Notes under the pieces: generated by a model
Database searches by the model: none
What the model was told of the DNA's origin: nothing
Seen by the model: only the letters and a program-made list of their open reading frames with translations
Made by a program: the position numbers and the translations under genes
From: Mesorhizobium sp. WSM3860
GTDB taxonomy: Bacteria > Pseudomonadota > Alphaproteobacteria > Rhizobiales > Rhizobiaceae
NCBI RefSeq assembly: GCF_002294995.1
Contig: NZ_NSGF01000008.1
Span: 62,001 to 126,000, forward strand
Direction of reading: 5' to 3'
DNA length: 64,000 bases
Part shown: piece after piece, positions 54,721 to 64,000 of the stretch
Layout: the number at the start of each line of letters is the position of its first letter
Position numbering within the stretch: position 1 is the stretch's first letter

Positions 54721-56007
54721 TTACGGGTTGGTGGCGCTGCGATAGATATCGAGGATGCGCGTGACGCTGGCAATCAGAAGCTCATGCGCGGTCGGCTCGA
54801 TCCGGCCGGCGCCGACCTCGGCATCGAGATGGCCGAGATACTGGCTGATCAGGGGGCGTGGAATTTCGCGATCGCCGAGCGCCGCCAGCAGCGTTTCGGT
54901 CGCATGCTGCGCGTCGGGCGATGGCCAGTAGTAGCGGATACGGTCGCTGAGGGAGAAATGCCGCTGCAGGCGCTGCTCGCCAGGCGTTCCCGGATAATAT
55001 TTCTGCCAATTGCCGGGCGAGGCCAGCATGGCGCGCTCCATCGCGGCCGGCAGGCCTTCGCGCGAGGGATCGGGCGCGAGTTCGTCGGCAATGTGGCTGA
55101 GGCCATAGAGCGCCTCGCGCAGCGCGAAAGTGAGCCACGGGCCGACCTTGAGGATGGCGAAACCGTCGCGTACCAGCGCGGCCAAAGCTTCCGCCGGCTG
55201 ATAGTCGGTCGAATGCGCCTCGAAGACGAATTGCGGCATGCTTTCCAGAGCCGCGACCAGCTTCGTCGCCTTCCAAGGCGCATAGGCGATGATGTCGGCA
55301 TTGCCGAATTCGACGCCGGGCTGAACGACGACACCAACGGCACGCGCAAAAGCGGCATCGAGGCCAAGACGGGAGAAGGCCTGGCGATGGAGCTCGACCG
55401 TGCGGAGCGCATCGGCCGGCTCCGTCACACGCATATGATCGAGCGCTTCCAGCGCACCGCCCGGAACCGGCACTTCGGTGCCGATGATGTAGACGGGTTT
55501 TTCACCGCCCGAGCGGGCGACTGCCGCCTCGGCAACCGCCGCAAGCTCGGCCGCGCGCGCGGCGATCGTCTCGTCGGCGAGTGCCGCGGAATCGTCGGCG
55601 CAGGCCATGCTGGTGTCGAGATGCAGCTTGGTGAAGCCGGCGGAGGCATAGGCGTCGATCATCGCCGCCGCCTTGTTCATCGCTTCCGCCGCGGGCAGAT
55701 GCTTCCACGGATTCGGGCCGAGATGATCGCCGCCAAGCATCAGCCGGTCGAGCGGGAAGCCAGTCCTGCCTGCATGCGTCTCGACGAAGGCACGAAAAGC
55801 GGCTGGGATCATGCCGGTATAGCCACCCTCGTGATTGACCTGATTGCAGGTCGCCTCGATCAGCACATCGGCGCCATTCCTCGCGCCGTGGCGGAGCGTC
55901 GCTTCGATCACCAGCGGGTGCGCCGAACAGATCGAGGCGATACCGCCCTTCGCGGCTGCCGTGCGTCGCGTGGCGATGCCAGCAAATCTTGTCGTGGCGC
56001 CGGTCAT
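54721..56007 (-). CDS. GatZ/KbaZ family protein, probable D-tagatose 6-phosphate 4-epimerase
   Basis: 428 residues, PF08013 family: ICSAHPLVIEATLRHGARNG, IEATCNQVNHEGGYTGM, LGGDHLGPNPWK and FTKLHLDTSMACADD. The family was first annotated as a non-catalytic subunit of tagatose-bisphosphate aldolase. In Agrobacterium tumefaciens C58 a PF08013 member was shown to epimerise D-tagatose 6-phosphate to fructose 6-phosphate, working after a PfkB D-tagatose kinase. Here a PfkB kinase precedes it with a 4-bp ATGA overlap and no GatY partner exists, which fits that role. Confidence 0.83.
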   Translation of the reverse strand: MTGATTRFAGIATRRTAAAKGGIASICSAHPLVIEATLRHGARNGADVLIEATCNQVNHEGGYTGMIPAAFRAFVETHAGRTGFPLDRLMLGGDHLGPNPWKHLPAAEAMNKAAAMIDAYASAGFTKLHLDTSMACADDSAALADETIAARAAELAAVAEAAVARSGGEKPVYIIGTEVPVPGGALEALDHMRVTEPADALRTVELHRQAFSRLGLDAAFARAVGVVVQPGVEFGNADIIAYAPWKATKLVAALESMPQFVFEAHSTDYQPAEALAALVRDGFAILKVGPWLTFALREALYGLSHIADELAPDPSREGLPAAMERAMLASPGNWQKYYPGTPGEQRLQRHFSLSDRIRYYWPSPDAQHATETLLAALGDREIPRPLISQYLGHLDAEVGAGRIEPTAHELLIASVTRILDIYRSATNP

Positions 56008-56951
56008 GTGCGTGCCGTCGCTTTGGCGATGAAGGCCTCGACGTCGGCGAGCCGGTGAATGCCTTCCATCGGTCCCTTGCGGGTGACCGCAAGCGCGCCG
56101 CAGGCATTGGCGATGCGCAGTGCATCGGCGGGCGCGGCACCGCGCAGCCAGAAGGAAACGAAGGCGGCGCCGAAGCAATCGCCCGCGCCGGTCGGATCGA
56201 TCTCCTCGACGGCAAAGCCGGGCATGGCGAACGTGCCCTCGCGGCCGTGATAGGCGGCGCCTTCAGCGCCCTTCTTCAGCACGATGCAAGAGATGCCTCG
56301 CCCCAGCAATTCGCCGACCGCCTCCCGTTCGTCGCTAGCGGACGAGAGAAGGAACAGCTCGTTGCCGCTCGGCAGGAAGACATCTGTCTGCGCGAGCACA
56401 TGATCGAGCGCCTGACGCATGCCGGAAGCCTGCATGATCTCGCGACGGATATTCGGATCGAAGGACACGGTGCCGCCCTTGGCCTTCACGGCCGCGATCG
56501 CGGCGAGTGCGACTTCGATGGCGCGATCGGAAAACAGCGAAGAGCCCATGACATGGACGTGGTCGGCTCCGGCCAAGAGCCGCCTCGCCGCATCGTCCAT
56601 TTCCAAAAGGCCGGCGGCACTGTTGCGGATGTTGAAGACGAAATGCCTGGATCCATCGGCCCGATAGGTGACGAAGGCGGTGCCGGTGGCATGGCCTTCA
56701 TGGACGGCGATTGCCGAAACGTCGGCGCCGAGCGCGCTAAGCCGGTCGATGTTCAACTGGCCGAAATCGTCCTTACCGACAGCGCCGATAAGACCCGCAG
56801 GCTGGCCGAGCGCCGCCGCCTGGCCGATGAAGATCGCCGGGGCGCCGGACGGAAAGGGGCCGACCAGCGGGCCGGGCTCGAGAAAGCTCTGGCCGATGCG
56901 TTCCGCCATGACCTCGACGAGGATCTCGCCGGCTGAGACCAGCTTCTTCAT
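56004..56951 (-). CDS. PfkB family carbohydrate kinase, probable D-tagatose kinase
   Basis: 315 residues, ribokinase fold. Sugar-binding region GAPAIFIGQAAALGQPAGLIGAVGKDDFG, ATP/anion hole DPTGAGDCFGAAF with GAGD at 255-258 and the catalytic base Asp258. The start at 56951 (MKKLVSAGEI) follows GGGAGGACG; the longer frame to 57020 is unlikely. First gene of the kinase-GatZ operon, divergent from the LacI regulator. Assignment to D-tagatose rests on its partner. Confidence 0.83.
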   Translation of the reverse strand: MKKLVSAGEILVEVMAERIGQSFLEPGPLVGPFPSGAPAIFIGQAAALGQPAGLIGAVGKDDFGQLNIDRLSALGADVSAIAVHEGHATGTAFVTYRADGSRHFVFNIRNSAAGLLEMDDAARRLLAGADHVHVMGSSLFSDRAIEVALAAIAAVKAKGGTVSFDPNIRREIMQASGMRQALDHVLAQTDVFLPSGNELFLLSSASDEREAVGELLGRGISCIVLKKGAEGAAYHGREGTFAMPGFAVEEIDPTGAGDCFGAAFVSFWLRGAAPADALRIANACGALAVTRKGPMEGIHRLADVEAFIAKATART

Positions 56952-57182
56952 CACGTCCTCCCGGCGTTCGCCATGCATGGCGTAGGGCTTGAAAATTGAA
57001 TACGGCCCGCTCTTTTTCACGTCAATTAATAAATTTACGCATGGAATAATTTCATCGGACGCGTTGAAACTTGCGGAGCTTCCTGTAAAATTTCAACTTG
57101 CAGGCGCGCGCCGATGCGCCGTATGGAGCCCCGGAGCAGCGCAAAGGGAGCGAGGTTCCATGCCGCGAGGGTTTGGATGCCG

Positions 57183-58199
57183 ATGACTCACAAGACGATG
57201 GAGGAGTTCGCCCGATCCTGCGGCGTCTCCAGGCCGACTTTGTCGAAGTTTTTCGACGATCCGACCAACGTCAAACCGGCGACGCGAAAGCGCATCGAGG
57301 ATGCGCTGCGCTCGTCTGACTATCAGCCCAACCTGTTCGCGCGAAACCTCAACCGCAAGCGCACCCGCAGCATCGGCATCGTCGTGCCGACGGTGACCGA
57401 CCCGTTCTATTCCGAGATGGTCAGCCGCATCGAACTCAGGCTCCGCGACGAAGGCTATTGGCCGATCGTCATTTCCTCGCATGGATCGAGCGGACTGGAA
57501 GCCGAGGCGACGCGGACGATCCTTTCGCTGAAGGTCTCCGGCGCGCTGATAGCACCGCTCGGCCGGCGCTCGGACCAGCGGGCGATCGAGAAGCTGACGC
57601 AGGCGATCCCGATTGTCTATTTCGACACCTATCTCGAAGGCAGCACGCCTTTCGTCGGCAACAACAATGTGCAGAGCATGTCGACCATCGTCGACTATCT
57701 CTGCCGCTCTGGCGACGCCCCGGTCTATTTCGACATTCCGCACGTCAACCACAATTCGCGCGAGCGGGTGGACAGTTATGTCGATGCCATGAAGCGGCTC
57801 GGACAGGAGCCGCTCGTCTTCGGCAATACCGACGACTACACGTGGGAGTTCGAACGGATCGGCTACGAGCAGACGGAAAAGCTGCTCGGCAAAAGCGGCC
57901 TGCCGGGCAAGACCATATTGTGCGCTAACGACCGTCTCGCCTTCGGCGTGATGGCGGCCGCCTTCTCGAAAGGGCTGAAGGTGGGCCGCAAGGCAGATTG
58001 CGACCTGCGGGTGGCCGCCCATGACGACCATCCGCTCAGCCGCTACACCTGCCCGGCGCTCACCACCATGGCGCAGGATTTCGCGGCGATGGCCGGACGC
58101 AGCGTCGAGACGCTGCTCACCCTGCTCGACGAGGACGGCACGGCCGTCGCGCCGAAGGTCAATCTGGACGCGACGCTGGTGATGCGCCAATCGGCCTAA
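57183..58199 (+). CDS. LacI family transcriptional regulator
   Basis: 338 residues. LacI helix-turn-helix at 1-45 (MEEFARSCGVSRPTLSKFFDD, then RKRIEDALRSSDYQPN) and a type I binding-protein-like effector domain (SIGIVVPTVTDPFYSEMV, GALIAPLG, CANDRLAFGVMAA). The recognition helix has Pro-Thr-Leu where Ser/Thr-Val-Ser is usual. Start at 57183; ATGs at 57177 and 57114 are possible. Divergent from the kinase operon and convergent with the Gfo/Idh gene. Confidence 0.88.
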   Translation: MTHKTMEEFARSCGVSRPTLSKFFDDPTNVKPATRKRIEDALRSSDYQPNLFARNLNRKRTRSIGIVVPTVTDPFYSEMVSRIELRLRDEGYWPIVISSHGSSGLEAEATRTILSLKVSGALIAPLGRRSDQRAIEKLTQAIPIVYFDTYLEGSTPFVGNNNVQSMSTIVDYLCRSGDAPVYFDIPHVNHNSRERVDSYVDAMKRLGQEPLVFGNTDDYTWEFERIGYEQTEKLLGKSGLPGKTILCANDRLAFGVMAAAFSKGLKVGRKADCDLRVAAHDDHPLSRYTCPALTTMAQDFAAMAGRSVETLLTLLDEDGTAVAPKVNLDATLVMRQSA

Positions 58200-58234
58200 G
58201 GAGTACCTGACTCCCGTTCGGCGATCACGGCGCC

Positions 58235-59383
58235 TTAGCCAAGCAGGCTCGCCGCCTCGTCTTCCCCGAGCAGCGGCGGCTGGTCGACCGAGCCGGCGAC
58301 GGCGACGGAGTTCCGGCTCTCGCCGGAGGCGAGGATCGCTTCCATGATCTCGAGCACATGCAGCGCCAGTTCGCCGGACGCTCGGGGTCTCCGCCCCTCC
58401 GACAGCGCCCGCGCCAGGTCGGCGACACCGAGCATGCGATAGTTGGCGCGGTCCGGCGCGGTATAGGGCCAGTTGCGCGCGCCGTAGAACTCGCCTTCGC
58501 TTTCGAAATGCTTCCAGTCGTCGCCGTGCGCCGACAATGAAACCGTGCCGCCAAAGGTGTCGGGATCGGGCAGCCTGAGCGAGCCCTCCGTGCCATGCAG
58601 CTCGATCGGATGATTGGAATGCTTGAAGACGTCCCAGGACGCGCCGAAGGTGACGGTGGCGCCGGAGCGGAATTCGAGCAGCGACAGGATGTTGGTCGGC
58701 GTGCCGACCCTGAAGCTGGTGTTCTTGTAAGGGCCCTCGGCGGTGACCAGGCGCTCGTCCTGGCCGCGCGTCGCCATCGCCATGACGCGGACGACCGGGC
58801 CGAGCAGGTTGACCAGCATCGTCACGTAGTAGGGACCCATGTCGAAGACCGGACCGCCGCCCGGCTGGTAGTAGAACTGCGGGTTGGGGTGCCAGTGCTC
58901 CATGCCGCGGCCCATCATGAAGGCGGTGCCGGTCACGGCACGGCCGATGGCGCCCTCGTCCATCAGGCGACGCGCGCGGCGTCCGGCGGCGCCGAGGAAC
59001 GTGTCGGGGGCCGAGCCGAGCAGAACGCCGCGCACCTTCGCCTCGGCGACCAACCGGCGGCCGTCGCTGGCCGAGGTCGCGAGAGGCTTTTCCGTGAAGA
59101 CGTGCTTGCCCGCGGAAAGCGCCGAAAACGAGATGTCGAAATGCGCCGAAGGAACGGTGAGGTTGAGGACGAGGTCGATTTCCGGATCGGCCAGCAGCGC
59201 GTCGACACTGAGCGCGCGCAGGCCGTATTCCCCGGCGCGCAAGGCCGCCATCTCGGCGGAAAGGTCGGCGCAGGCGCGCAATTCCACGCCCGTGAAAAGG
59301 GCCGCGTTGCGCAGATAGGTCATCGAGATATTGCCGCATCCGATGACGCCGATACCGAGCTTTGCCTTTGATTTCCCGTGCAT
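58235..59383 (-). CDS. Gfo/Idh/MocA family oxidoreductase
   Basis: 382 residues. Rossmann motif IGVIGCGNISMTYLRN, then EKPLATSASDGRRLV with the conserved EKP, and a C-terminal alpha/beta domain with VFDMGPYYVTMLVNLLGP. Oxidises or epimerises sugars or inositols with NAD(P). The start at 59383 follows GGGAGGAAA. Divergent from the aldolase-kinase-ABC operon at 59588, suggesting a shared pathway in which it makes the keto sugar. Confidence 0.88.
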   Translation of the reverse strand: MHGKSKAKLGIGVIGCGNISMTYLRNAALFTGVELRACADLSAEMAALRAGEYGLRALSVDALLADPEIDLVLNLTVPSAHFDISFSALSAGKHVFTEKPLATSASDGRRLVAEAKVRGVLLGSAPDTFLGAAGRRARRLMDEGAIGRAVTGTAFMMGRGMEHWHPNPQFYYQPGGGPVFDMGPYYVTMLVNLLGPVVRVMAMATRGQDERLVTAEGPYKNTSFRVGTPTNILSLLEFRSGATVTFGASWDVFKHSNHPIELHGTEGSLRLPDPDTFGGTVSLSAHGDDWKHFESEGEFYGARNWPYTAPDRANYRMLGVADLARALSEGRRPRASGELALHVLEIMEAILASGESRNSVAVAGSVDQPPLLGEDEAASLLG

Positions 59384-59587
59384 TTTCGAATTTCCTCCCA
59401 GCGCCGCCGCATCGCGGCCGTACCCTTGTATCGACAAGCAGCCGAATTTCCGGCTTCGCTATACAGCATTTTAATTCTTGACGCGCGTAAAATTTTTATA
59501 GAGCATGTGAAAATGCCGGCGCGACATTAGAGGCCGCCAGCACCGGGTCCGGGATTTTGAATCAAACGATCAGGGAATTTTGCACTC

Positions 59588-60388
59588 ATGAGCCTAGGAA
59601 CCAAGGTGCGGCTTGCGCGCCTCTTCTCGCATCCGTCTGGGAACCTTTTTGGCGGCGCGGTCGACCATTTCGTCGGCTATGGCGACGTCCGCAAAGGCGG
59701 CCTTGCCGACCTGCCGGGCGCGCTCGCGCGGGTCATGGCGGGCAAACCCGACTATGTTAGCATCCAGCCTGGCACCGCGCGCCATCTGTGGCCGCAATAC
59801 GCGGGCAAGGCTTCGCTGGTGATCCAGGCGGGCTGCTTCACCCCGGACGATCGCATCAGTGAGCTGATTGCAACGCCCGAGGATGCGGTGCGCGCGGGCG
59901 CCGACGCGTTGGCCGTGGCCATTCCGGTGCGCGGGGCAACCGAGGGCAAATACATACGCTGGCTGACCGATTCGGTGAATGCGGCGGCTCGCTACGGCAT
60001 GCCGGTCGTGGCGCATATCTACCCTCGCGATTTCACCGACGGCGCAAAAATCGTCTTCACCCCCGACGAGATCGCCTATGCGGCGCGCATCGGCTACGAG
60101 TCCGGCGTCGACGTGATCAAGATCGGCTACACGGGCGATTTCGAGTCGTTCCGAGAGACCGTCCGGACCTGCCCGGTGCCGGTTGTGATCGCGGGTGGTC
60201 CGAAGACCGATACGCTGCTCGGCGCCCTTCAGCAGACGGCGGACGCCATCCGTGCCGGCGCGCGCGGCGCCGTGGTGGGCCGCAACCTCTGGGGCCATGG
60301 CGATCCTGAGAAGGCAGCGCTTGCCTTTCGGGGCGTCATCCATGAGGGCCTTTCGGCGCAGGACGCGCTGGCGAAGGCGGGTGCCTGA
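59588..60388 (+). CDS. class I aldolase, DeoC/LacD/FbaB-like (DhnA type)
   Basis: 266 residues, TIM barrel. The Schiff-base lysine is probably Lys178 in GVDVIKIGYTG, preceded by VVAHIYPRD and followed by VIAGGPKTDTLL (phosphate binding) and GARGAVVGRNLWG. Cleaves a phosphorylated ketose, probably made by the PfkB kinase that starts 3 bp after its stop. The exact sugar is unknown. First gene of an operon that continues into an ABC transporter. Confidence 0.82.
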   Translation: MSLGTKVRLARLFSHPSGNLFGGAVDHFVGYGDVRKGGLADLPGALARVMAGKPDYVSIQPGTARHLWPQYAGKASLVIQAGCFTPDDRISELIATPEDAVRAGADALAVAIPVRGATEGKYIRWLTDSVNAAARYGMPVVAHIYPRDFTDGAKIVFTPDEIAYAARIGYESGVDVIKIGYTGDFESFRETVRTCPVPVVIAGGPKTDTLLGALQQTADAIRAGARGAVVGRNLWGHGDPEKAALAFRGVIHEGLSAQDALAKAGA

Positions 60389-60391
60389 ACG

Positions 60392-61342
60392 ATGCCCACC
60401 GTCCCTTCAATCCTCGGCTTCGGCGCCATTGCGATCGACGACATCGTCTATGTCGATCAGCCGTTGTCGGCGGGCAAGGGGAAGGTTCTGCAAAGCACCC
60501 GAGCTTTCGGGGGAAATGTCGCGACGGCCCTTGCCGCCGTCGCGCGGCTCGGCGGAACCGCCGGGTTCGTCGGATGGCTGGGCAGTGCCGCGGACGACGC
60601 CGTGCTGTGCGATCTCGTTGCGAGCGGCGTTGAAACCGCATTCGCGCCGCGCCACCCGCACGCACGCCCGGTGCGCTCGCGGATCACCGTCGGCTCGGAT
60701 GGGGAGCGGTTCATCGCGTATGACGACGACGCGATGCTGGGCACCGCGCCAGACTTTCCGGACGAGGTCCTCAGCCGCGCGACCGTCCTGATCGTCGATA
60801 GTTACGCGATCCGGTCGATGGATGTCGTGGCTCGGGCTCGCGATCTCGGCCTTGCGATCCTCGGCGATATCGAATGGAGCCGCGGCCCAGCCACCGAGAG
60901 GCTGATCGGGCTCTGCGACCATCTCATTCTTCCCCTCGGCTTCGCGCGGGCTGCCACGGGCGGCCGATCGCCCGCCGAGATGCTCGACGCATTGTGGTTG
61001 CCGTCGCGGTCCACCGTGGTTCTGACCGATGGCGGCAGGGGCGTCTATTATCGCGGACGCGACGAGGCAGGGCTCTGGCACCTGCCTCCGCACCGGGTTG
61101 CCATCGTCGACTCGACCGGCGCCGGTGACTGCTTTCACGGTGCCTATGCCCATGCATTGACGCGCGGAGCCGACACCGCAGGCCGGGTCGCATTCGCAGC
61201 CGCGGCCGCGGCCCTGTCGATAACGGGGCGTGGCGGGCGCGAGGCGCTGCCGACCGAGGGCCAGGTCACGGAACTCCTGGCATCGACGAACGCCCCGTCG
61301 GCAGTCGAACTGGAATATGCGCAGCTCGATACGGGAACATAG
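60392..61342 (+). CDS. PfkB family carbohydrate kinase
   Basis: 316 residues. The N-terminal GFGAIAIDDIVYVDQPLSAGKG and GGNVATALAAVARLGG bind sugar, and DSTGAGDCFHGAYAHAL gives the ATP site with GAGD at 243-246 and base Asp246. Distantly similar to ketose kinases such as sulfofructose kinase or KDG kinase. Probably phosphorylates the sugar imported by the downstream transporter before aldol cleavage (inference from adjacency). Confidence 0.87.
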   Translation: MPTVPSILGFGAIAIDDIVYVDQPLSAGKGKVLQSTRAFGGNVATALAAVARLGGTAGFVGWLGSAADDAVLCDLVASGVETAFAPRHPHARPVRSRITVGSDGERFIAYDDDAMLGTAPDFPDEVLSRATVLIVDSYAIRSMDVVARARDLGLAILGDIEWSRGPATERLIGLCDHLILPLGFARAATGGRSPAEMLDALWLPSRSTVVLTDGGRGVYYRGRDEAGLWHLPPHRVAIVDSTGAGDCFHGAYAHALTRGADTAGRVAFAAAAAALSITGRGGREALPTEGQVTELLASTNAPSAVELEYAQLDTGT

Positions 61343-61426
61343 CCTGAAACTAAGGAAGATTTCGCAGGCGAACATAGGCCGAGAATAATCATAAATTGAA
61401 CGGCTTGGACTTGTGGAGGGAGGAAG

Positions 61427-62572
<1,146 letters not shown>

Positions 62573-62588
62573 GATTTGCGGCGGCGCC

Positions 62589-62613
62589 CGCAGGCGAGAG
62601 CGAGGCGCCTGCG
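62589..62613 (+). terminator. intercistronic hairpin after the ATPase gene
   Basis: Stem CGCAGGCG / CGCCTGCG with a 9-base loop, 17 bp after the ATPase stop. There is no T-run. It may set the ratio of ATPase to binding protein. Confidence 0.4.
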
Positions 62614-62691
62614 AAAGTATTCGTAAGAAGACTTCTGAATGAAGCAGACGATCGTCCGCATTGTGCGGTCGATCTTAAGAAGGAGGAGAAA

Positions 62692-63939
62692 ATGACGTTT
62701 CGGATAAGACCCGCGATGCTGAAAATGGCAGCGGCCGCATGGTTGCTTGGCGCAACCGGCGCCATGGCGGACACGACGCTGGAATTCACCCAGTGGTGGG
62801 AGCCAGAGCTGCCCGCAGGCTCCTTGCGGAAAATCATGGACGAATTCGAGGCCGCGAATCCCGGGATCAAGGTGACGCTGGTCAGCGGCCCCTATGCGAC
62901 CACGCGAGACCAGATCTCGGTTGGCGCTGCAACCGGAACCCTTAGCGACGTCGTCGGTCTCGACGGCGCCTGGGTGAACAATCTGAATGCGCAGAATGCG
63001 CTCGCCGACATGAACCCGATGATGGATGCGAGCAAGTTCGACAAAAGCCAGGTGGCGGATATCATCAAGGTGGACGGCAAGGCGGTGATGTTTCCCGTGG
63101 CTTCGTTCGTCTATCCGGTGTTCGTGAATATGGACCTCGCCGCCAAGGCGGGCGTGACCAAGCTGCCGTCGACCCGCACGGAGTTTCTCGACGCTGCCAA
63201 GAAGATGACCCAGGCCGACAAGAACCAGTATGGCTGGGTGCTGCCCCTGTCGCTGCAAACACCGTCCGGCGTCCAGAACGACATGATGTCGTGGGTTTGG
63301 GCATCGGGTCAGTCGATGATGGCGAACGGCAAGCCCGACCTCGAGGGCAAACCGGTGGTGGATATGCTCAGCTTCGTCAAATCACTCAACGACGCCGGCA
63401 CCATCTCGCCCGGCATCGCCACCAAGACCGAACAGGAAAAGGTCGAGGAATTCGTCAACGACCGCGTCGGGATGATGATCGACTCGCTCGCGCATGTGAA
63501 CCTCATTCGCAAGCGCAATCCCAAGCTGAACTTCGACCTCATCCCGGTCCCGGTCGTGGAGAACTACAACGGCAAGCGTGGCCTTCCCTATGCCTCCTGG
63601 GGCATCGGCATCTCCGCGGCTTCGAAACATCAGGAGGAGGCCTGGAAGCTCGTCCAATATCTGATGAGTGAAAAGGTGAACGCCAAGCTGGTGTCTCTTG
63701 CAAACGCCTTCCCGGGCAACGTCAACGCCAAGCCCGATTTCGTGACCTCGGACAAGGCTTTCGGCAAGGCTTTCGAAATCTTCAAGACCGGTTATCTCGC
63801 CAACGAGTTCACGGGTCTGCCGGTGGCGGAAGACCTGATGACCCAGTTCGACGTGCAAGCCCAGAAGATGCTCGCCGGCGAGCAGTCTCCGGAACAGGCC
63901 GCAGCCAACGCCCAAAAGGGCTGGATGGCGAAATTCTGA
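62692..63939 (+). CDS. extracellular solute-binding protein of a sugar ABC transporter (SBP_bac_1)
   Basis: 415 residues. The signal peptide MTFRIRPAMLKMAAAAWLLG is followed by ATGAMA and cleavage before DTTLEF. Mature motifs are FTQWWEPELPAGSLRKIMDEFEAANPGIKV (quoted in part), VVGLDGAWVNNL, LPSTRTEFLDAAKKMTQ and GISAASKHQEEAWKLVQYLMSE. Binds mono- or oligosaccharides for the CUT1 importer. AAGGAGGAG precedes the ATG. Confidence 0.92.
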   Translation: MTFRIRPAMLKMAAAAWLLGATGAMADTTLEFTQWWEPELPAGSLRKIMDEFEAANPGIKVTLVSGPYATTRDQISVGAATGTLSDVVGLDGAWVNNLNAQNALADMNPMMDASKFDKSQVADIIKVDGKAVMFPVASFVYPVFVNMDLAAKAGVTKLPSTRTEFLDAAKKMTQADKNQYGWVLPLSLQTPSGVQNDMMSWVWASGQSMMANGKPDLEGKPVVDMLSFVKSLNDAGTISPGIATKTEQEKVEEFVNDRVGMMIDSLAHVNLIRKRNPKLNFDLIPVPVVENYNGKRGLPYASWGIGISAASKHQEEAWKLVQYLMSEKVNAKLVSLANAFPGNVNAKPDFVTSDKAFGKAFEIFKTGYLANEFTGLPVAEDLMTQFDVQAQKMLAGEQSPEQAAANAQKGWMAKF

Positions 63940-63959
63940 TCGGCCTGTCCCATGTATCT

Positions 63960-63997
63960 TTGATGGGTGGCCTGACTTCGGGCAGGCCACCCATCAA
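63960..63997 (+). terminator. 15-bp intercistronic hairpin after the binding-protein gene
   Basis: TTGATGGGTGGCCTG / CAGGCCACCCATCAA with an 8-base loop, 20 bp after the stop. The stem is perfect. Such hairpins between a binding-protein gene and permease genes limit readthrough and protect the upstream message; the permeases would start beyond the edge. Confidence 0.6.
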
Positions 63998-64000
63998 CGA

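Noticed and set aside
54721..56007. GatZ as non-catalytic subunit of a tagatose-bisphosphate aldolase
   Set aside because: No GatY/KbaY partner is adjacent, and the coupled PfkB kinase fits the 4-epimerase role better.
59588..61342. Sulfoglycolysis pair (YihT/YihV) for the aldolase and kinase
   Set aside because: The aldolase sequence does not resemble YihT beyond the general fold, and no sulfoquinovosidase or isomerase is present.

Overview
The window is GC-rich chromosomal DNA of an alphaproteobacterium of the order Rhizobiales, most likely Mesorhizobium or a close relative. The reasons are a type II lumazine synthase (RibH2) behind an FMN riboswitch, many catabolic islands each with its own regulator and ABC transporter, and intergenic palindromes of the CTCCCCC..AGAGGGGG type common in rhizobia. 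This assignment is by gene content and is an inference. No rRNA, tRNA, CRISPR array or prophage was seen.

Layout. 1-995: end of an IS481-type insertion sequence cut by the window edge. 1079-7951: acyl-CoA synthetase, SorC regulator with a fused aldolase/dehydrogenase, a C39-like peptidase paired with a D-Ala-D-Ala ligase. 8300-14475: a ribose-type ABC transporter divergent from mtnK-mtnA (5-methylthioribose salvage), with two facing promoters embedded in one inverted repeat. 14595-16547: FMN riboswitch, ribH2, class II fructose-bisphosphate aldolase, followed by an MgtC-like protein. 17476-24904: a five-gene operon on the minus strand (SWIM zinc finger, DUF5691-like repeat protein, MoxR AAA ATPase, DUF5682-like protein, VWA protein). 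This is the least understood and most interesting system here.

25079-36551: amine/amino-acid catabolism. One transaminase sits divergent to a frameshifted IclR gene. A second block has an APC permease, P450 and aldehyde dehydrogenase on one strand, and an intact IclR paralogue, Tm-1-like protein, HAD hydrolase and transaminase on the other. 36608-45127: an almost complete homoprotocatechuate (4-hydroxyphenylacetate) pathway, hpaA, hpaBC, hpaR and hpaFEDGH. A common promoter-proximal motif precedes both IclR genes and the hpaF operon.

45378-51120: isopenicillin-N-synthase-like oxygenase, an SDR without the catalytic Tyr, anhydromuramic acid kinase, GNAT, MFS and Lrp genes, plus a metI remnant. 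51290-54582 is a decaying region: a LysR stub, an XRE regulator, an orphan peptide-binding protein, a broken CocE-type hydrolase and an EthD-like protein. 54721-63939: sugar catabolism, with a probable D-tagatose kinase / tagatose-6-phosphate 4-epimerase pair, a LacI regulator, a Gfo/Idh/MocA oxidoreductase, and an operon of class I aldolase, PfkB kinase, ABC ATPase and sugar-binding protein that runs off the right edge without its permeases.

Throughout, + strand and - strand genes are packed tightly, often with 4-bp ATGA overlaps, and several starts are TTG or GTG.
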